A stretch of 64,000 nt of DNA, taken from the NCBI RefSeq assembly GCF_023078275.1, contig NC_062993.1:9237252-9301251 (forward strand), in the 5' to 3' direction. The translations under genes and the position numbers were made by a program. The first letter of the stretch is position 1. Each line of letters begins with the position of its first letter. This document shows, piece by piece, positions 43,787 to 54,640 of this stretch. This DNA is from Leguminivora glycinivorella (lineage: Eukaryota; Arthropoda; Insecta; Lepidoptera; Tortricidae). A model generated the notes under the pieces. It made no database searches. It saw only the letters and a list, made by a program, of their open reading frames with translations, and was not told the origin of the DNA.

Positions 43787-43913
43787 GCCGGCGTATCATG
43801 CTTCTAATTTTATCACTTATCCACGTGGATAAGACTTCTGTCACGCTTTGGCAAGTATGTCAGTGTGAGAGTGACAGATGAGAGTGATAAAATTGGAAGC
43901 ATGGTACGCCGGC
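43787..43913. mobile_element. MITE, GCCGGCGTATCATG family, second copy
   Basis: Matches 17453-17593, but the right arm lacks the ATCTACGTGGATAA part. Confidence 0.7.
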
Positions 43914-43919
43914 AGGTTT

Positions 43920-44707
43920 CTAATGAGGCTTTAGGTATGTTTCCAGAGATGCCCTACATGGATGTGTTTGATATCCACCAATCATGTTTATTGTTCCACA
44001 AAGCATAGCGCTAGTGGGAACGGATTCGACTAAGCTGATGGGTGGATATCAGACGCATCCATAGCAACATAGCGTTGCACGTCATTTCTGCTCGAAAGGC
44101 GCACTTATGGAGCCAAGTGAGTTCGCTTGTCTGCAGGTTACACAGTTTTTTTCTCTACCTCTAATGCGACTTTCAATTGGCAGCGCGTAACACTCAGTCA
44201 GTGTTACGTTGCGTGAAACACTGCTCACTCAGCGCGTAACATTTTGTCAGTAGGTATCGTTGCGCTGAATGCGACTCACTCATTCCATTCATTCACTTAT
44301 TCACTCAGTCAGTGACAGAACAGAATGCCCAGAATGGTTTTGAATGGTGGACTGGTCGGTTGGAATGTGTGTGTTTTATATTTAGATAGACGTAACTAAA
44401 CGCGAAAACGTATCACTTGACAAAATGGTTGGAATGTGCGACTTCTGGTTCGAGCGCCATATTAGCGGTCTCGCCTAGTGAATAATTCATATGTTTTACT
44501 CATTAACTAGCGGCCCGTGTGTGCGTGTGTTTTATATTTAGATCGAGTGAAAAATTATTTGAGCAAATAGCAATGTAAAATATTTAAAACAGTAAAAGAT
44601 GGGCGTAACTAAACGCAAAAACGTGATGGTCACTTGACAAAATGTTTTTGAGGTTATCTTAGGAAGTTTCACTTCTTCCGAGCGGAGGGACGCCACGAAC
44701 TCTTTTG
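43920..44707. other. No gene; internal direct repeats
   Basis: GTGTGTTTTATATTTAGAT with GCGTAACTAAACGC and CACTTGACAAAATG occurs twice (about 44368-44430 and 44528-44650). AGCGCGTAAC also recurs near 44190 and 44240. Nature unknown. Confidence 0.4.
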
Positions 44708-44798
44708 TTTAACCCCGAGGCAAAAACGACGGGGTGTTATAAGTTTGACGTGTTTGTCTGTCTGTTTGTATGTCTGTGGCGTCGTAGCTTCCGAACGG

Positions 44799-45410
44799 CA
44801 GCAATTCTCGAAAACTTTTGTACAAAAAAAATAAGGAAAAAGTTAAATTTATTTTTATTATTCCTATTTTGTTACCAAGATTATTTTGATGAATTGAGAT
44901 TTTGGTAAGTTTTATTTCGTCATTAAGGTTCTCTAGTATCTATATTTTCTTAATTATAACAATCATCCTGTATACCGGGTGAAACAAAATTGGTAATACA
45001 AAATAATATTTTCTGGATCTATTCATGATTACGATCAACTTTTACTATGGGACTTATATCGAATTCGGCAAAAAAAATGTGTAAATCCTGGTATCGAGTT
45101 CATTAATATGTATGCAAATTTGCAAGGAATTAGTATGGGGAAATGGGTACATAATAATGAATCATATCAAAAGTTGGGTTCATAATTTGTAGGAAGATGT
45201 AGATTTTGAAGTGATGTTTTCGAAGATGGTCCCATAGTAAAAGTTGGCTGTAGTCATGAGTAGATCCAGAAAATATTATTTTGTATTACCAATTTTGTTT
45301 CACCCGGTATATCTTACGAAAGTCGACTTATATTACTAAATGTTGGTAACAAAATAGGATCAATTAAAATTTGCTGACGTGGCTAAGTACAAAGTATTCG
45401 GGAACTGCTC
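44799..45410. mobile_element. MITE with CAGCAATTC termini, 4-bp ACGG duplication
   Basis: Ends CAGCAATTCTCGAAAACTTT and AAAGTATTCGGGAACTGCTC. Minus the inner element it is 277 bp, matching the 275-bp copy at 48016-48290. Confidence 0.85.
44975..45307. mobile_element. Mariner-type MITE (TA target) inside the MITE
   Basis: 333 bp with ~79-bp inverted ends starting CCGGGTGAAACAAAATTGGT. The uninterrupted paralog reads CCTGTATATATCTTACG, which proves a TA duplication. Confidence 0.88.
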
Positions 45411-45792
45411 ACGGATGAACCGATTTAGATTTAGTTTTTTTTTGTCTGAAAGCCGAGTTAGTCGGGATTGTTCTTAGCCATGTTATATGAAAATCAGTCT
45501 ACTATGTCGCAGTCGAGGGTTTTCTCAAAATTTTAATTTTTATATTATGAGATCAACCATACAATTCAATAACCAAAGTAGAGAATCATTTCAAATGCTT
45601 CACCGAAGTGAAAACTTATTCTCAATTAATAATATATTCGATAAGTAGTCCGTTTAGTAGCGACTGGCGCCTGCAATTAACTAAATGTATTTCAGTGACA
45701 ATCGATTTACTGCACTGCTTTATAGTAACCTAAATGCCTTGAAATCATTTCTATTGATATTATGGAAGAAATTGTAGAAATTACGGGCGCCA

Positions 45793-45838
45793 CTGAGTTT
45801 TAACAGGCAACATTATTATGTTGCCTGTTAAAACTCAG
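45793..45838. repeat. Perfect 20-bp hairpin
   Basis: CTGAGTTTTAACAGGCAACA, a TTATTA loop, then the exact complement. Isolated; no terminator or RNA gene context. Confidence 0.8.
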
Positions 45839-45844
45839 AGGTAT

Positions 45845-46420
45845 TCCTCTGTTCTTTATAATCTTGTTTTATGAAGTTACTTGTTTTACATGGCTTCATT
45901 GCTGATCAAATACAACCTGTTTTTATTGAATTCCGTTAACTTTAAGGGAAGGTTCTTTAGATCAAATACAATTAATTTCTCTAAGAAACTAGCATCTTAA
46001 CTCTTACGGTTATCGAGTTATTAAAAAAATAAAGATAATTACTGAACACTTGTTACTAATTCCTAATGTTATTTGTTTTGACATGTGCGGTCAATCACTT
46101 GACACTAACTTGAATGTTATTCTTAAGGGTCTCTCACAGTAATAAATTCATTTATTATGTATGCAAATGATAAAAAAATTTTTTTTGCGAATTTGACTAA
46201 AAAGTGATATACATGATGGTTCCTGATAATGAATCTAGCTACGTGTCGAATATAACGGAAAACAAAAACAACACGGTGTATAATGCAACTATGAAAGCAA
46301 TAAACATACTGATATGGGTCAATCCACGTTAAAGTAACGTGAGTCACGACTTCATTGAGTGTTTATTTGAACTACAGCTTAACTAAATCTTTATATAACA
46401 AATAATTTTAGGGAATTTTA
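45845..46420. other. No gene seen
   Basis: AT-rich, without repeat matches or a credible ORF. Confidence 0.4.
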
Positions 46421-46423
46421 GGT

Positions 46424-46626
46424 CAATTGTACTCAGAATCACGAGTACTTTCAATCTCACTGGGAGACAAAAAGTGTCCCAGAATTTCCATACATTTTTG
46501 TTACTTTCCTCCTTTGTTACCCCATACAACATGTACGGAAAATGGTAACAAAATAGGAAAAAATCGTATGGGACAATTTTTTTAACTACTAGGATTGAAA
46601 AGGCTAGTAATTCTGAGTAGAAATAG
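46424..46626. mobile_element. Foldback element, ACTCAGAATCA.GAG termini
   Basis: TACTCAGAATCACGAGTACT and CTAGTAATTCTGAGTA are inverted, with further internal symmetry (GGTAACAAAATAGGA). A relative lies at 59943-60150. Confidence 0.55.
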
Positions 46627-46849
46627 CATATTTTTTTTCAAAAATATCACACTTTATAAAAGTGGCAAAAAAATAGAAATGCTCAAATACCGATAAATGT
46701 ATAATTGACTACCAAATGTAATAACAATTTAAAGATTTTTAGTTAATACTAGAAATTAATTATTGACGTGTTTTAATACTATTTTTTACCAATAAACGCT
46801 ATCTATCTATCTATCTAAATGAAAGAATCCACGCATAAATCGGGAAAGT

Positions 46850-46987
46850 AAGTGCGTTTTCACATTATCCGATCCGATATCGCATGTCGAAAGGATTTCA
46901 AAGGCAAAAATTTAAGATAGCGGCTTGAATGTATGAGATATCGGTCCTACATCCGGTATCGGATCGGATAATATGAAAATGCACTTA
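46850..46987. mobile_element. MITE, AAGTGCGTTTTCAC termini
   Basis: AAGTGCGTTTTCACATTATC and ATAATATGAAAATGCACTT are inverted, followed by CGATCCGATATCG symmetry. Confidence 0.7.
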
Positions 46988-47135
46988 CACTTATTTAGAA
47001 AGAGATTATCACTTGAACAGCTGTAAAATCGTGACTCATGTTACTCTTGCCGCGAATTGGCCCGTATGGTGTTTAGGCACTGGTCCCAAAAGCGAGAAAG
47101 CGATGTGCAAGATGGAAACGACAAAGATAAGATAG

Positions 47136-47330
47136 GTAGACTTATATTGACCGGGATAAAAACCGTGACTACCTTTTTGATGTTTGTCGAGCTCCCGATA
47201 TTTAGACGCAGTTGCATGCATCATGATCACGGAAAACTGACGAAGGCGGGTGGATGTCAAAGTTCCGTAGACAGCGCGCGATCTACCCTCCTTCATGCGC
47301 TGGTCGCATTCACACTCGTGCCAGTGCCGC
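47136..47330 (-). mobile_element. Penelope-like 3' tail, longer copy
   Basis: GTAGACTTATATTGACCGGG to GTAGACAGCGCGCGATCTAC, with the shared GCAGTTGCATGCATCATGAT block. Confidence 0.5.
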
Positions 47331-47538
47331 ACAAGAGATATTATGGTTTTAACATTTACCAACTTAGCACACTAGCAGGGGCCCGTTTCTCGAAAGGTAC
47401 AAGACTTGTATTAAAAGTGCGCGAACTGTCAAATCATATGGGTTGTCATGGAAACAGGTCTTTGCTTTCATTGTGAAAGACGCGGTTAATAGATATTCAG
47501 TTAATTTCATATCGTGTGGCACTCAAAATGCACTAAAT

Positions 47539-47855
47539 CCCTCCGCCCCCTTGCGTTATCCCGGCATTTGCCACGGCTCATGGGAGCCTGAGGTCCGCTT
47601 TGACAACTAATCTCAAGATTTGGCGTAGGCACTAGTTTTTACGAAAGCGACTGCCATCTGACCTTCCAACCCGAAGGGTAAACTAGACCTTATGGAATTA
47701 GTCCGGTTTCCTCACGATGTTTTCCTTCACCGAAAAGCAACTGGCAAATAACAAATGACATTACACATAAAACTCATTGGTGTGAGCCGGGGTTCGAACC
47801 CGCGACCTCCGGAACGAAAGTCGCACGTACTCGCCGCTAGGCTACCAGCGCTTTT
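47539..47855 (-). mobile_element. Full-length tRNA-derived SINE with 16-bp target duplication
   Basis: Both sides carry TCAAAATGCACTAAAT (47523-47538 and 47856-47871). On the minus strand the head reads GCGCTGGTAGCCTAGCGGCG (A box) and GGTTCGAACCC (B box), followed by the family body. No poly-A; it ends AACGCAAGGGGGCGG. Confidence 0.9.
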
Positions 47856-48015
47856 TCAAAATGCACTAAATAAACCTCTTAAATCACCTTTGAATTTAAA
47901 CCATGAACCTCAAAGCACCTCACGCACAATCTGTTTGAGGGAATTATGAGGTCCAAACGACCCGGGCTTGCCCCCGATTCGTAACCCTGTAACCATTAGT
48001 GGTGTTACCGGGAAT

Positions 48016-48290
48016 CAGCAATTCCCGTCAACTTTGTACAAAAATTAAGGGAAAAGTTAAATTTGTTTTTATTAAATCCTATTTTGTTACCAAGATTTTG
48101 TTGATTAATTGAGATTTTATAAAGTTTTATTTCGTCATTAAGGTTCTCTAGTATCTATATTTTCTTAATTATAACAATTATCCTGTATATATCTTACGAA
48201 AGTCGAATTATATTACTAAATGTTGGTAACAAAATAGGATCAATTAAAATTTGCTGACGTGGCATTGTACAAAGTTGACGGGAATTGCTG
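48016..48290. mobile_element. MITE with CAGCAATTC termini, uninterrupted copy
   Basis: Perfect inverted ends (CAGCAATTCCCGTCAACTTT, extending to 24 bp) and a 4-bp GAAT duplication (48012-48015, 48291-48294). Confidence 0.88.
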
Positions 48291-48412
48291 GAATATTCCC
48301 GTTAAAGTTACTAATTGCTGTTGTCCTCATCAGTTATGTAAAACACTTTATGGTATGCTTTATGGGTTGACTGGTATGCTTCAAAGCATTAGCTTACATT
48401 AGCATACATAAT

Positions 48413-48626
48413 CTAACCACAAAAGTCAAATTTCTCATAGTAGACCGAATTTCATGAAACATGGCTAAAAACACTCCCGACTAGCTCAGCTTTCACACGA
48501 AAAAAAAACTAAATCTAAATCGGTTCATCCGTTATGGTGCTACGATGCAACAGACAGACACACACACAGTCAGACAGACACGTCAAACTTATAACACCCC
48601 GTCGTTTTTGCGTCGGGGGTTAAAAA
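48413..48626 (-). mobile_element. 'CCCCCGACGC' repeat, minus copy
   Basis: CTAACCACAAAAGTCAAATT to GCGTCGGGGGTTAAAAA, in reverse. Confidence 0.75.
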
Positions 48627-49390
48627 GAAGAAGCAATGCGCTTCGTGCAAATTCCTGGATTTTCTACCAACATTTTATACCTGCCTGTGTGACATCACCA
48701 CGAGGGAAAAGTACCTACATGGGAAAACCAATTTGTATAACATTCCCGGAAACTGGCAATACTGGTACATCACTAGTAGAGTAGCAAAGCAAGCGTCCCT
48801 TCAATTTATAACTTGGATCGTTCTATAAGTGGATTGTGGGCAGGCCGTAGCAACGCTACCCTATAGCATTCCTTTTGTAACTGGTGAAAACCAGTATAAC
48901 CGTGATCTATAATTGCTTATACTGTTCAAAGGAGTACAGATCAAGTTATAATGGTGATTGGCGTGGAGTGCTATTTAATTGTGCTTACTGATTTGAAAAT
49001 ATTTGCTGGTTGGAAACTTTGGTATTAGAATTATTTATTTATACATAACTTTAGTTTACTAATTTGGTGTGGAATGTATTTTGACTAGTGTATAATTTTC
49101 GTTTATTGTTATTACTACAAAATACGAGTATATAATAAATCAAAATACTTTATTTAAACAATTTGCCTGGTATAACAATTTACAATAGGATTTACTTACT
49201 CTGCATGGAATTTGCAAAGTGTGGCTATATCATGATAACTTACAGATTTTGATTGAGTCTAATTGGCTAACTTACTTAGCATAACATTATAAGGGCCCTG
49301 CCTGAAATATTTTTTTTTATAGCGAACTTTAAAGAATAAGGAATTTAGATAGGAATGCGGTCGAGAAATAATCTTCTTTCCACTCGAAAC
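48627..49390. other. No gene seen
   Basis: AT-rich; short open frames only. Confidence 0.4.
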
Positions 49391-49515
49391 CTGGCAGACA
49401 AGCATGGTCACGCGATAAATGATAAAACATCAGGCGGTCCCTATCGCACTTACAAATAGTGTGATACGGACGACCAGATGATATCATTCATCGCGCGACT
49501 ATGCTTGCCTGTCTG
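49391..49515. mobile_element. MITE, CGCGATAAA family, third copy
   Basis: AGACAAGCATGGTCACGCGA and CGCGCGACTATGCTTGCCTG ends. Confidence 0.7.
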
Positions 49516-49528
49516 ATCTGAAGGTGTA

Positions 49529-49683
49529 TATCGTCACTACTTTAAAAAAAACTTGTATCTTCGTCTGTCAATGAAAAGAAAATTGTAGTAAGTATGTATG
49601 GAATGCATATAGACTTACTGCGTTTTAACTTTGAGGAACAGCGTGAGATACGAGATTTTTTTAAGTAGTGACGATATTATCAT
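49529..49683. mobile_element. MITE, ATCGTCACTACTT termini
   Basis: ATATCGTCACTACTTTAAAA and TTTTTAAGTAGTGACGATAT are inverted and flanked by TA-containing sequence, suggesting a TA-target element. Confidence 0.65.
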
Positions 49684-51279
49684 TAAATGAAATTGTTTTG
49701 GATGACAACACTGCCCGCCGCGTTTATCCAGGCAACATCCTAATTGCTATGTGCAGAACTGACGGATGTGGTACACGTTAAATAACAATTTCCCCTCACT
49801 TTTCCTTATTACTATCTGCTGACCAAAATCCACACACACTAAGCCATAGCTAGCTATTGAGCGAGGGACTTAAACTGGAACCGTGGAATGATGGAATCCC
49901 CCAAATTTAATTACAGGTAAAACAACTAGATCCTCAAACCCCCTTATTGAGGAAGGACAATTTCATCGCAAATATTTGAATAAATTCCTCAAACAATGCT
50001 TGAGATCTTAATTCCATTTTACACGACGATAAAAAAAGGATAAACGGGAGCCTAATTTGTTAAGAATATAATAGCAATACACTTTTCCCTTTTAACCCTT
50101 TAACTCGCAGTGTCAAGTATACTTAACACGAGATTCAAAAAATTATTGCAACGTAATTTTCACTTTATTTCAGTACTTTTATGAATAAAATAATAGTGTA
50201 AACCCTAACGTATCTTCGACAAGTGAAATCATTGCCCAGGCGCATATATTTCGAAAGTTATTGTCAGGATCACGAAGTGACAGCAATCAGCCTTGGGACA
50301 CTAGAAAATTACAAATTTCTAAAAAATATTTATAACAAAGATATTTATTTACACACCATTACAATGTGTTCTTAGGTATATTTTCTTTATGTTATTATAT
50401 ATTTCTAACAATATAGACGCCCATTGAACACTAGACAGAGCTACAAATATGCGTGTTAAGTATGCTTAGCTTTGCGAGATTCTTAGAAATGTACTTATTG
50501 GTATGCATGTTAAGTATACTTAGCATTGCGCCGCTATGAACAAAGTAGATTATTGTTAGGCTGTTAAGTAATTTTAACATTGCGAAGATAAAGTTACCAT
50601 GAGTGAAGACGTATCATATATACATTTTTATGTTTGTTTCGATATAATCTATATATTTGTAATGTGTTTTATATATTGACACTGTGCGTGGGTGTTTTTT
50701 GAATGATGCATGTGTTTTTGTCTGGTTTTTGACCTTATAGCAAAATAAAATGGGGAATTGAAGAACTTCTGGAGTTCGAGCCTCTAGAGTAACACCCCCT
50801 TATCTGGCAGCAATAATGAAGAAGAGCATAGAAATCAATCTGACATTTCAATTGCGAGATCAGACAAGATACCATACCATAATTATGTTCTTAAAGGACT
50901 AAATTTAGTTCAGATGATGAAGTCAAGCACCTTGTCTTCTCTTTTTCTCAGCTGAAAAAACGACTTTAACCCTGTAATTTGAGAACTACCCTAATAAATC
51001 TCATTGCCAGTGTTTAAATGATCAACTTTTCTATCACTACGAACACTTTCTGCCGACAAAGACCAAGAACATAAACACTCAAAGCGATTTTACTGACACT
51101 CTTTTTCAATGACAGAATACGAGGCAGACATCAATGTTTCCCGAAAAACAAAACAAAGAAATGAGGCTTTTAAAGTTTTTTTGTATTTGTACGTGCTGGC
51201 GTATCTGAAATTTTCAATGTTTCACTGAATGCTTGCTGTATCGGAAACAAGCCGCTGCTACGGAAAATACCATGCCCCT

Positions 51280-51540
51280 AAAGAAATTTAGATTACAACT
51301 AGCAGTCATAATCATCCTTGACCTATCGTGGTTTATGGCATCAACTAATCTCAATGATTGGTATAAGCATTAACTTTTATAAAACCAGACTAGACTTTAT
51401 TGGGATTAATTCGGTTTCCTTAAAATGTTTTTTGTTCAACGTAAAGCGACCAGCTAATATCAAATGATTGTGTCTCCGCGACTTCCAGATTCAAATAAAT
51501 TCGCACGTTCTTACCGCTAGGCTTTACCGATATTACAACT
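51280..51540 (-). mobile_element. Old SINE copy
   Basis: Decayed relative of 47539-47855: ATTAATTCGGTTTCCTTAAA, TCTCCGCGACTTCCAGATTC, CTTACCGCTAGGCTTTACCG. Confidence 0.55.
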
Positions 51541-51594
51541 AGCAATTAAGCTGATAAAAACACAGGGCTAAGCCTAACCAATTGCATTTGTCAG

Positions 51595-51795
51595 AAAGGC
51601 AAACGTTAGTTCCTAGACTTTCAAGAAAGACACATTCAGGAAACCGGACTAATCCCAACTAGCCCTAATTTACCGTCTGGAGTGGAAGCACAGGCATTCG
51701 CTTTCATGAAACTAGTGTCTACGCCAAAACCTGTGATTGGTTGCCAAAAACGGACTCCAGGCTTTCAAGAGCCGTGGCAAAATGCTGGAATAATG
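51595..51795 (+). mobile_element. Old SINE copy, opposite orientation
   Basis: GGAAACCGGACTAATCCCAA, ACTAGTGTCTACGCCAAAAC and AGAGCCGTGGCAAAATGCTG match the plus sense of the same SINE. The head is missing. Confidence 0.6.
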
Positions 51796-52416
51796 CAAAA
51801 AAGACACGAGTTTTATGATTTATAGTTCAGTAGGTACGATGGTACATGACGTGACTCTTGCTGGTGTATATCTTTTACGGCACATGTAGGTATTGCAAAG
51901 TTGGGAAAACAAACATTTAGGGTTCAAATTGCAAATTAAGATTATGCCTCGTATCAAACCAAGGTAAGTTGACAGCTCTTTTGATGGCACAAACTCCACA
52001 AGTGACATTTACACGTCAAACTTCAATGAAATTATGACGGTTACTTAACCCTTGAACATGTGGAGCTATCAAAACTACTGCCAACTTAGCTTAGTCTGAC
52101 TCTGGAAGTGAATATAAATTGTATTTTGACGTTTTAAGTTACTCCATAAATACTTTTAACATAAAAACTCATTTTTTTTTAAATTAGTTATCTCTCTAAT
52201 CCGTTCGCAATGTCAAGAATACTGAACATTGGTTATCAAAAGTTATTTGCTGAAAGTTGGGCAATGTCAAGTATTCTTAGCATATGTTTTCTAAAACATA
52301 ACACACAAAATATTTTTTTTATTATTTTTCTGTGGTTCATATTACCCCTAAGAACTCATTTATGTGCTTGAAACCAGAAAAAAATAGAAAAAATTTTTTG
52401 AGCGTTAAAGGGTTAA

Positions 52417-53915
52417 ACTGAGCGAATTTCATGAGATAAATGATAACACTCATACCTCTTTTGCGGAGTGCTGTCTAGAAACGGAGTTGCTTAAGTTATA
52501 AGCGATAGTAAGTAACTAGACGAACTTTACTGCAGCGGAGCTCATAATACTCCGGATCAAAATGTTATTATACCTACTGCCATTTGATAACAGAAGTCAC
52601 TGTTTAAGATATAATTTACATACCTCGGCGGGATATTATGACTCGCTTCGCTCGTTCTTCTATATGTCTTCGGCCGGCAACCCTTTTTGTCCCGGCCTCT
52701 GTAGTAGGTAATGTACTACATATTATGTTAATCTTGCAAAAACTTTACTTAGGTACTTGTATCTAATTTCGTTAGCATGATGAATATTCACTGAATAATC
52801 ATCAGCCATTCGCTTTCCATCAGGCGGACCATATGCTTGTTTGTTATAAAAAATATATTTTTCCTCTCACATCAAACATTGTCCGCTCTAGTCTTTCACT
52901 GACACCGTTCCCCTGCGGTCGTAACGACCCATATAACCGAGATAAGGCATGTACCGTCATTTTTGCAACCTAAAAAGGGTCGTACCATTATTATGTTGTT
53001 ATTGTGTTTGCCAAGTAATTAGGTAGCACGCCCTTATGTTTAAGTTATCTTGGATACAATGAGTTATTCAATTCACAAAGAGTTTTTACGTTTGATGTTT
53101 ATGAAGCTTAAAATGGATTTTCATTTATTTACACGGAGTTTAACAAGATTCACGCTAAGTTAATGAATTAAATGATAAACATTTTGATTGTGAAACTTTT
53201 CAGGCTAATTGGTCTAGTTTTCAGACTCTAAGAACGTAGAATTTATAGGCATTGGGACAGATAATTTATTTAGAGGTCGAAAAGAAAATCTTCCTCAGTG
53301 AACGAACGGACAGAAACGGCTTTGATTAGAGAAGCAGAGTGATGTTTTGGTGTCGGATGCAAAAGATATTGGACCTGGACCCGTGGACCTTAGATAATAT
53401 AAGCATGTGCACCCAAGAATACTGAAAAGCCTCGAACAAGTTTTTGTTTAAATGACTGTACTGACTGTGAATAACATTTCCTCAAGAAATGTTTCACAAC
53501 ATGCCTGCTCACGGAAAATGTTTAGAATCATGTTACCTACGATATGAGTATTCAAAGCGTACGGAGAAATATGCGCGCTAATGTTAAACCTGTCCAAACA
53601 TGTTCAAAGTGGCACAGGTGCTCAAATTTAATGTTATGTTTCCTCGAGTGAGGTGAAAATTGTAAGGAATCAAATCTCTTAATTATCCTTTTGGAATAAG
53701 AGGAAAATGTATGCATTGTGCTGAAGAAAAGGCCATTGTATTAACGGCATTATCTTCAGCTAAATAACTAGTATAATATACCTAACTACTGATGTTTTAC
53801 ATTATTACACAGAGTGTCCACTGATGAAATATTGCATGCGCATGTTCAAGAAGACACATATTTGTAGCGCTCAAGTTTTAATAGTGTATTACAAAGAATA
53901 TATTTTGATTAGTTG
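52417..53915. other. No gene; short repeat scraps
   Basis: 52616-52730 matches 36019-36140. 52795-52858 is a LINE 3' scrap (CATCAGGCGGACCATATGCT). The rest is AT-rich without ORFs. Confidence 0.5.
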
Positions 53916-53918
53916 GAA

Positions 53919-54000
53919 TCACACGTCAGTCGAATGGACCAGGGGGTCCATTCGACTGACGTGTGACTTTAGGTAAGGTACAGGGGTACCTTACCTAAAG
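53919..54000. repeat. Two perfect hairpins placed back to back
   Basis: The first hairpin has 22-bp arms (53919-53940, 53945-53966) and the second 15-bp arms (53967-53981, 53986-54000). Both have the loop AGGG and no base lies between them. Confidence 0.9.
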
Positions 54001-54010
54001 TAGACTTATA

Positions 54011-54277
54011 TTATAACCACTTTAAGTTCTCGCGTTTTGTGAAGATGCTGTCATGGGCGATTTCGGCCATAGCGACTGCGGGTTCTGGAACAGACAATTT
54101 TAAGAAAGAGAGTGTAGCTGTTCCACTCTCAAATTTTCGAGCACATTTTGGGCACGTCAGCATACCACCTATACAATTGTAGGACATTGAGGATGGCGGG
54201 CGGGCTTTGAGCTCATCTCGTTTCCTGTCGTTCAATTTCAAATTTCGCGTTTTGTACACATTCTTTGTGACACACAC
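54011..54277 (-). CDS. Unidentified ORF, 88 codons
   Basis: The translation has a CPKC pair (GGMLTCPKCARKF) and a regular mixed composition, starting MCVTKNVYKTRNLKLNDRKR. No family recognised. Flanked by a double hairpin and a Penelope-like tail, so it may be retroelement coding debris. Confidence 0.25.
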   Translation of the reverse strand: MCVTKNVYKTRNLKLNDRKRDELKARPPSSMSYNCIGGMLTCPKCARKFESGTATLSFLKLSVPEPAVAMAEIAHDSIFTKRENLKWL

Positions 54278-54302
54278 GGGTTGAACCCCGGGTTTCCGTC
54301 AT

Positions 54303-54420
54303 AAAAAATGTAGACTTATATTGACCGGAATATGTGCCAACATTATACCTGCTTCTGATTTTTGTCGAGCTTTTGATATTTTGAGGCAGTTACATTCATC
54401 ATGATGACGCAGAACCAAAA
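54303..54420 (-). mobile_element. Penelope-like 3' tail
   Basis: GTAGACTTATATTGACCGGA, TTTTTGTCGAGCTTTTGATA and GCAGTTACATTCATCATGAT. Confidence 0.45.
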
Positions 54421-54489
54421 ACCTAAAAAGGTGGACTAAAATGTTAACGGAATGGTGGCCGCTAACAAATGTAAGAAGTGCCAGGCATC

Positions 54490-54640
54490 CGTTGGCTCGT
54501 TCGGTCGACGACATCCGAAAAACTGCGGATCACAACTGGATGAGATTAGCCCAGGACCGGGAGAAGTGGCGTACTAGAAGAGAGGCCTATGCTCAGCAGT
54601 GGGCGATAAAGGGCTGATATGATGATGATGATGATGAATC
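54490..54640 (+). pseudogene. LINE ORF end and (GAT)n tail
   Basis: Reads RSVDDIRKTADHNWMRLAQD, then REKWRTRREAYAQQWAIKG and a stop, followed by (ATG)n. The DR.KWR block places it with RTE/R1-type tails; it is the same family as 16780-16955 and keeps a better frame. Confidence 0.65.

Larger units (their letters stand above)
44708..45541 (+). mobile_element. 'CCCCCGACGC' repeat split by a nested MITE
   Basis: The left part 44708-44798 ends CCGAACGG and the right part 45411-45541 resumes ACGGATGAACCG, so the repeat was intact before insertion. Confidence 0.85.
50096..52412. mobile_element. Possible piggyBac-like element, 2.3 kb, no transposase
   Basis: TTAA stands at 50092-50095 and 52413-52416, with inward ends CCCTTTAAC on the left and its inverse GTTAAAGGG on the right. 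CCCTTT ends at TTAA are the piggyBac signature. There is no transposase frame; the interior carries two old SINEs and several copies of a TGTTAAGTATACTTAGCA-like word. The ends match for only ~9 bp, so the call is tentative. Confidence 0.45.
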
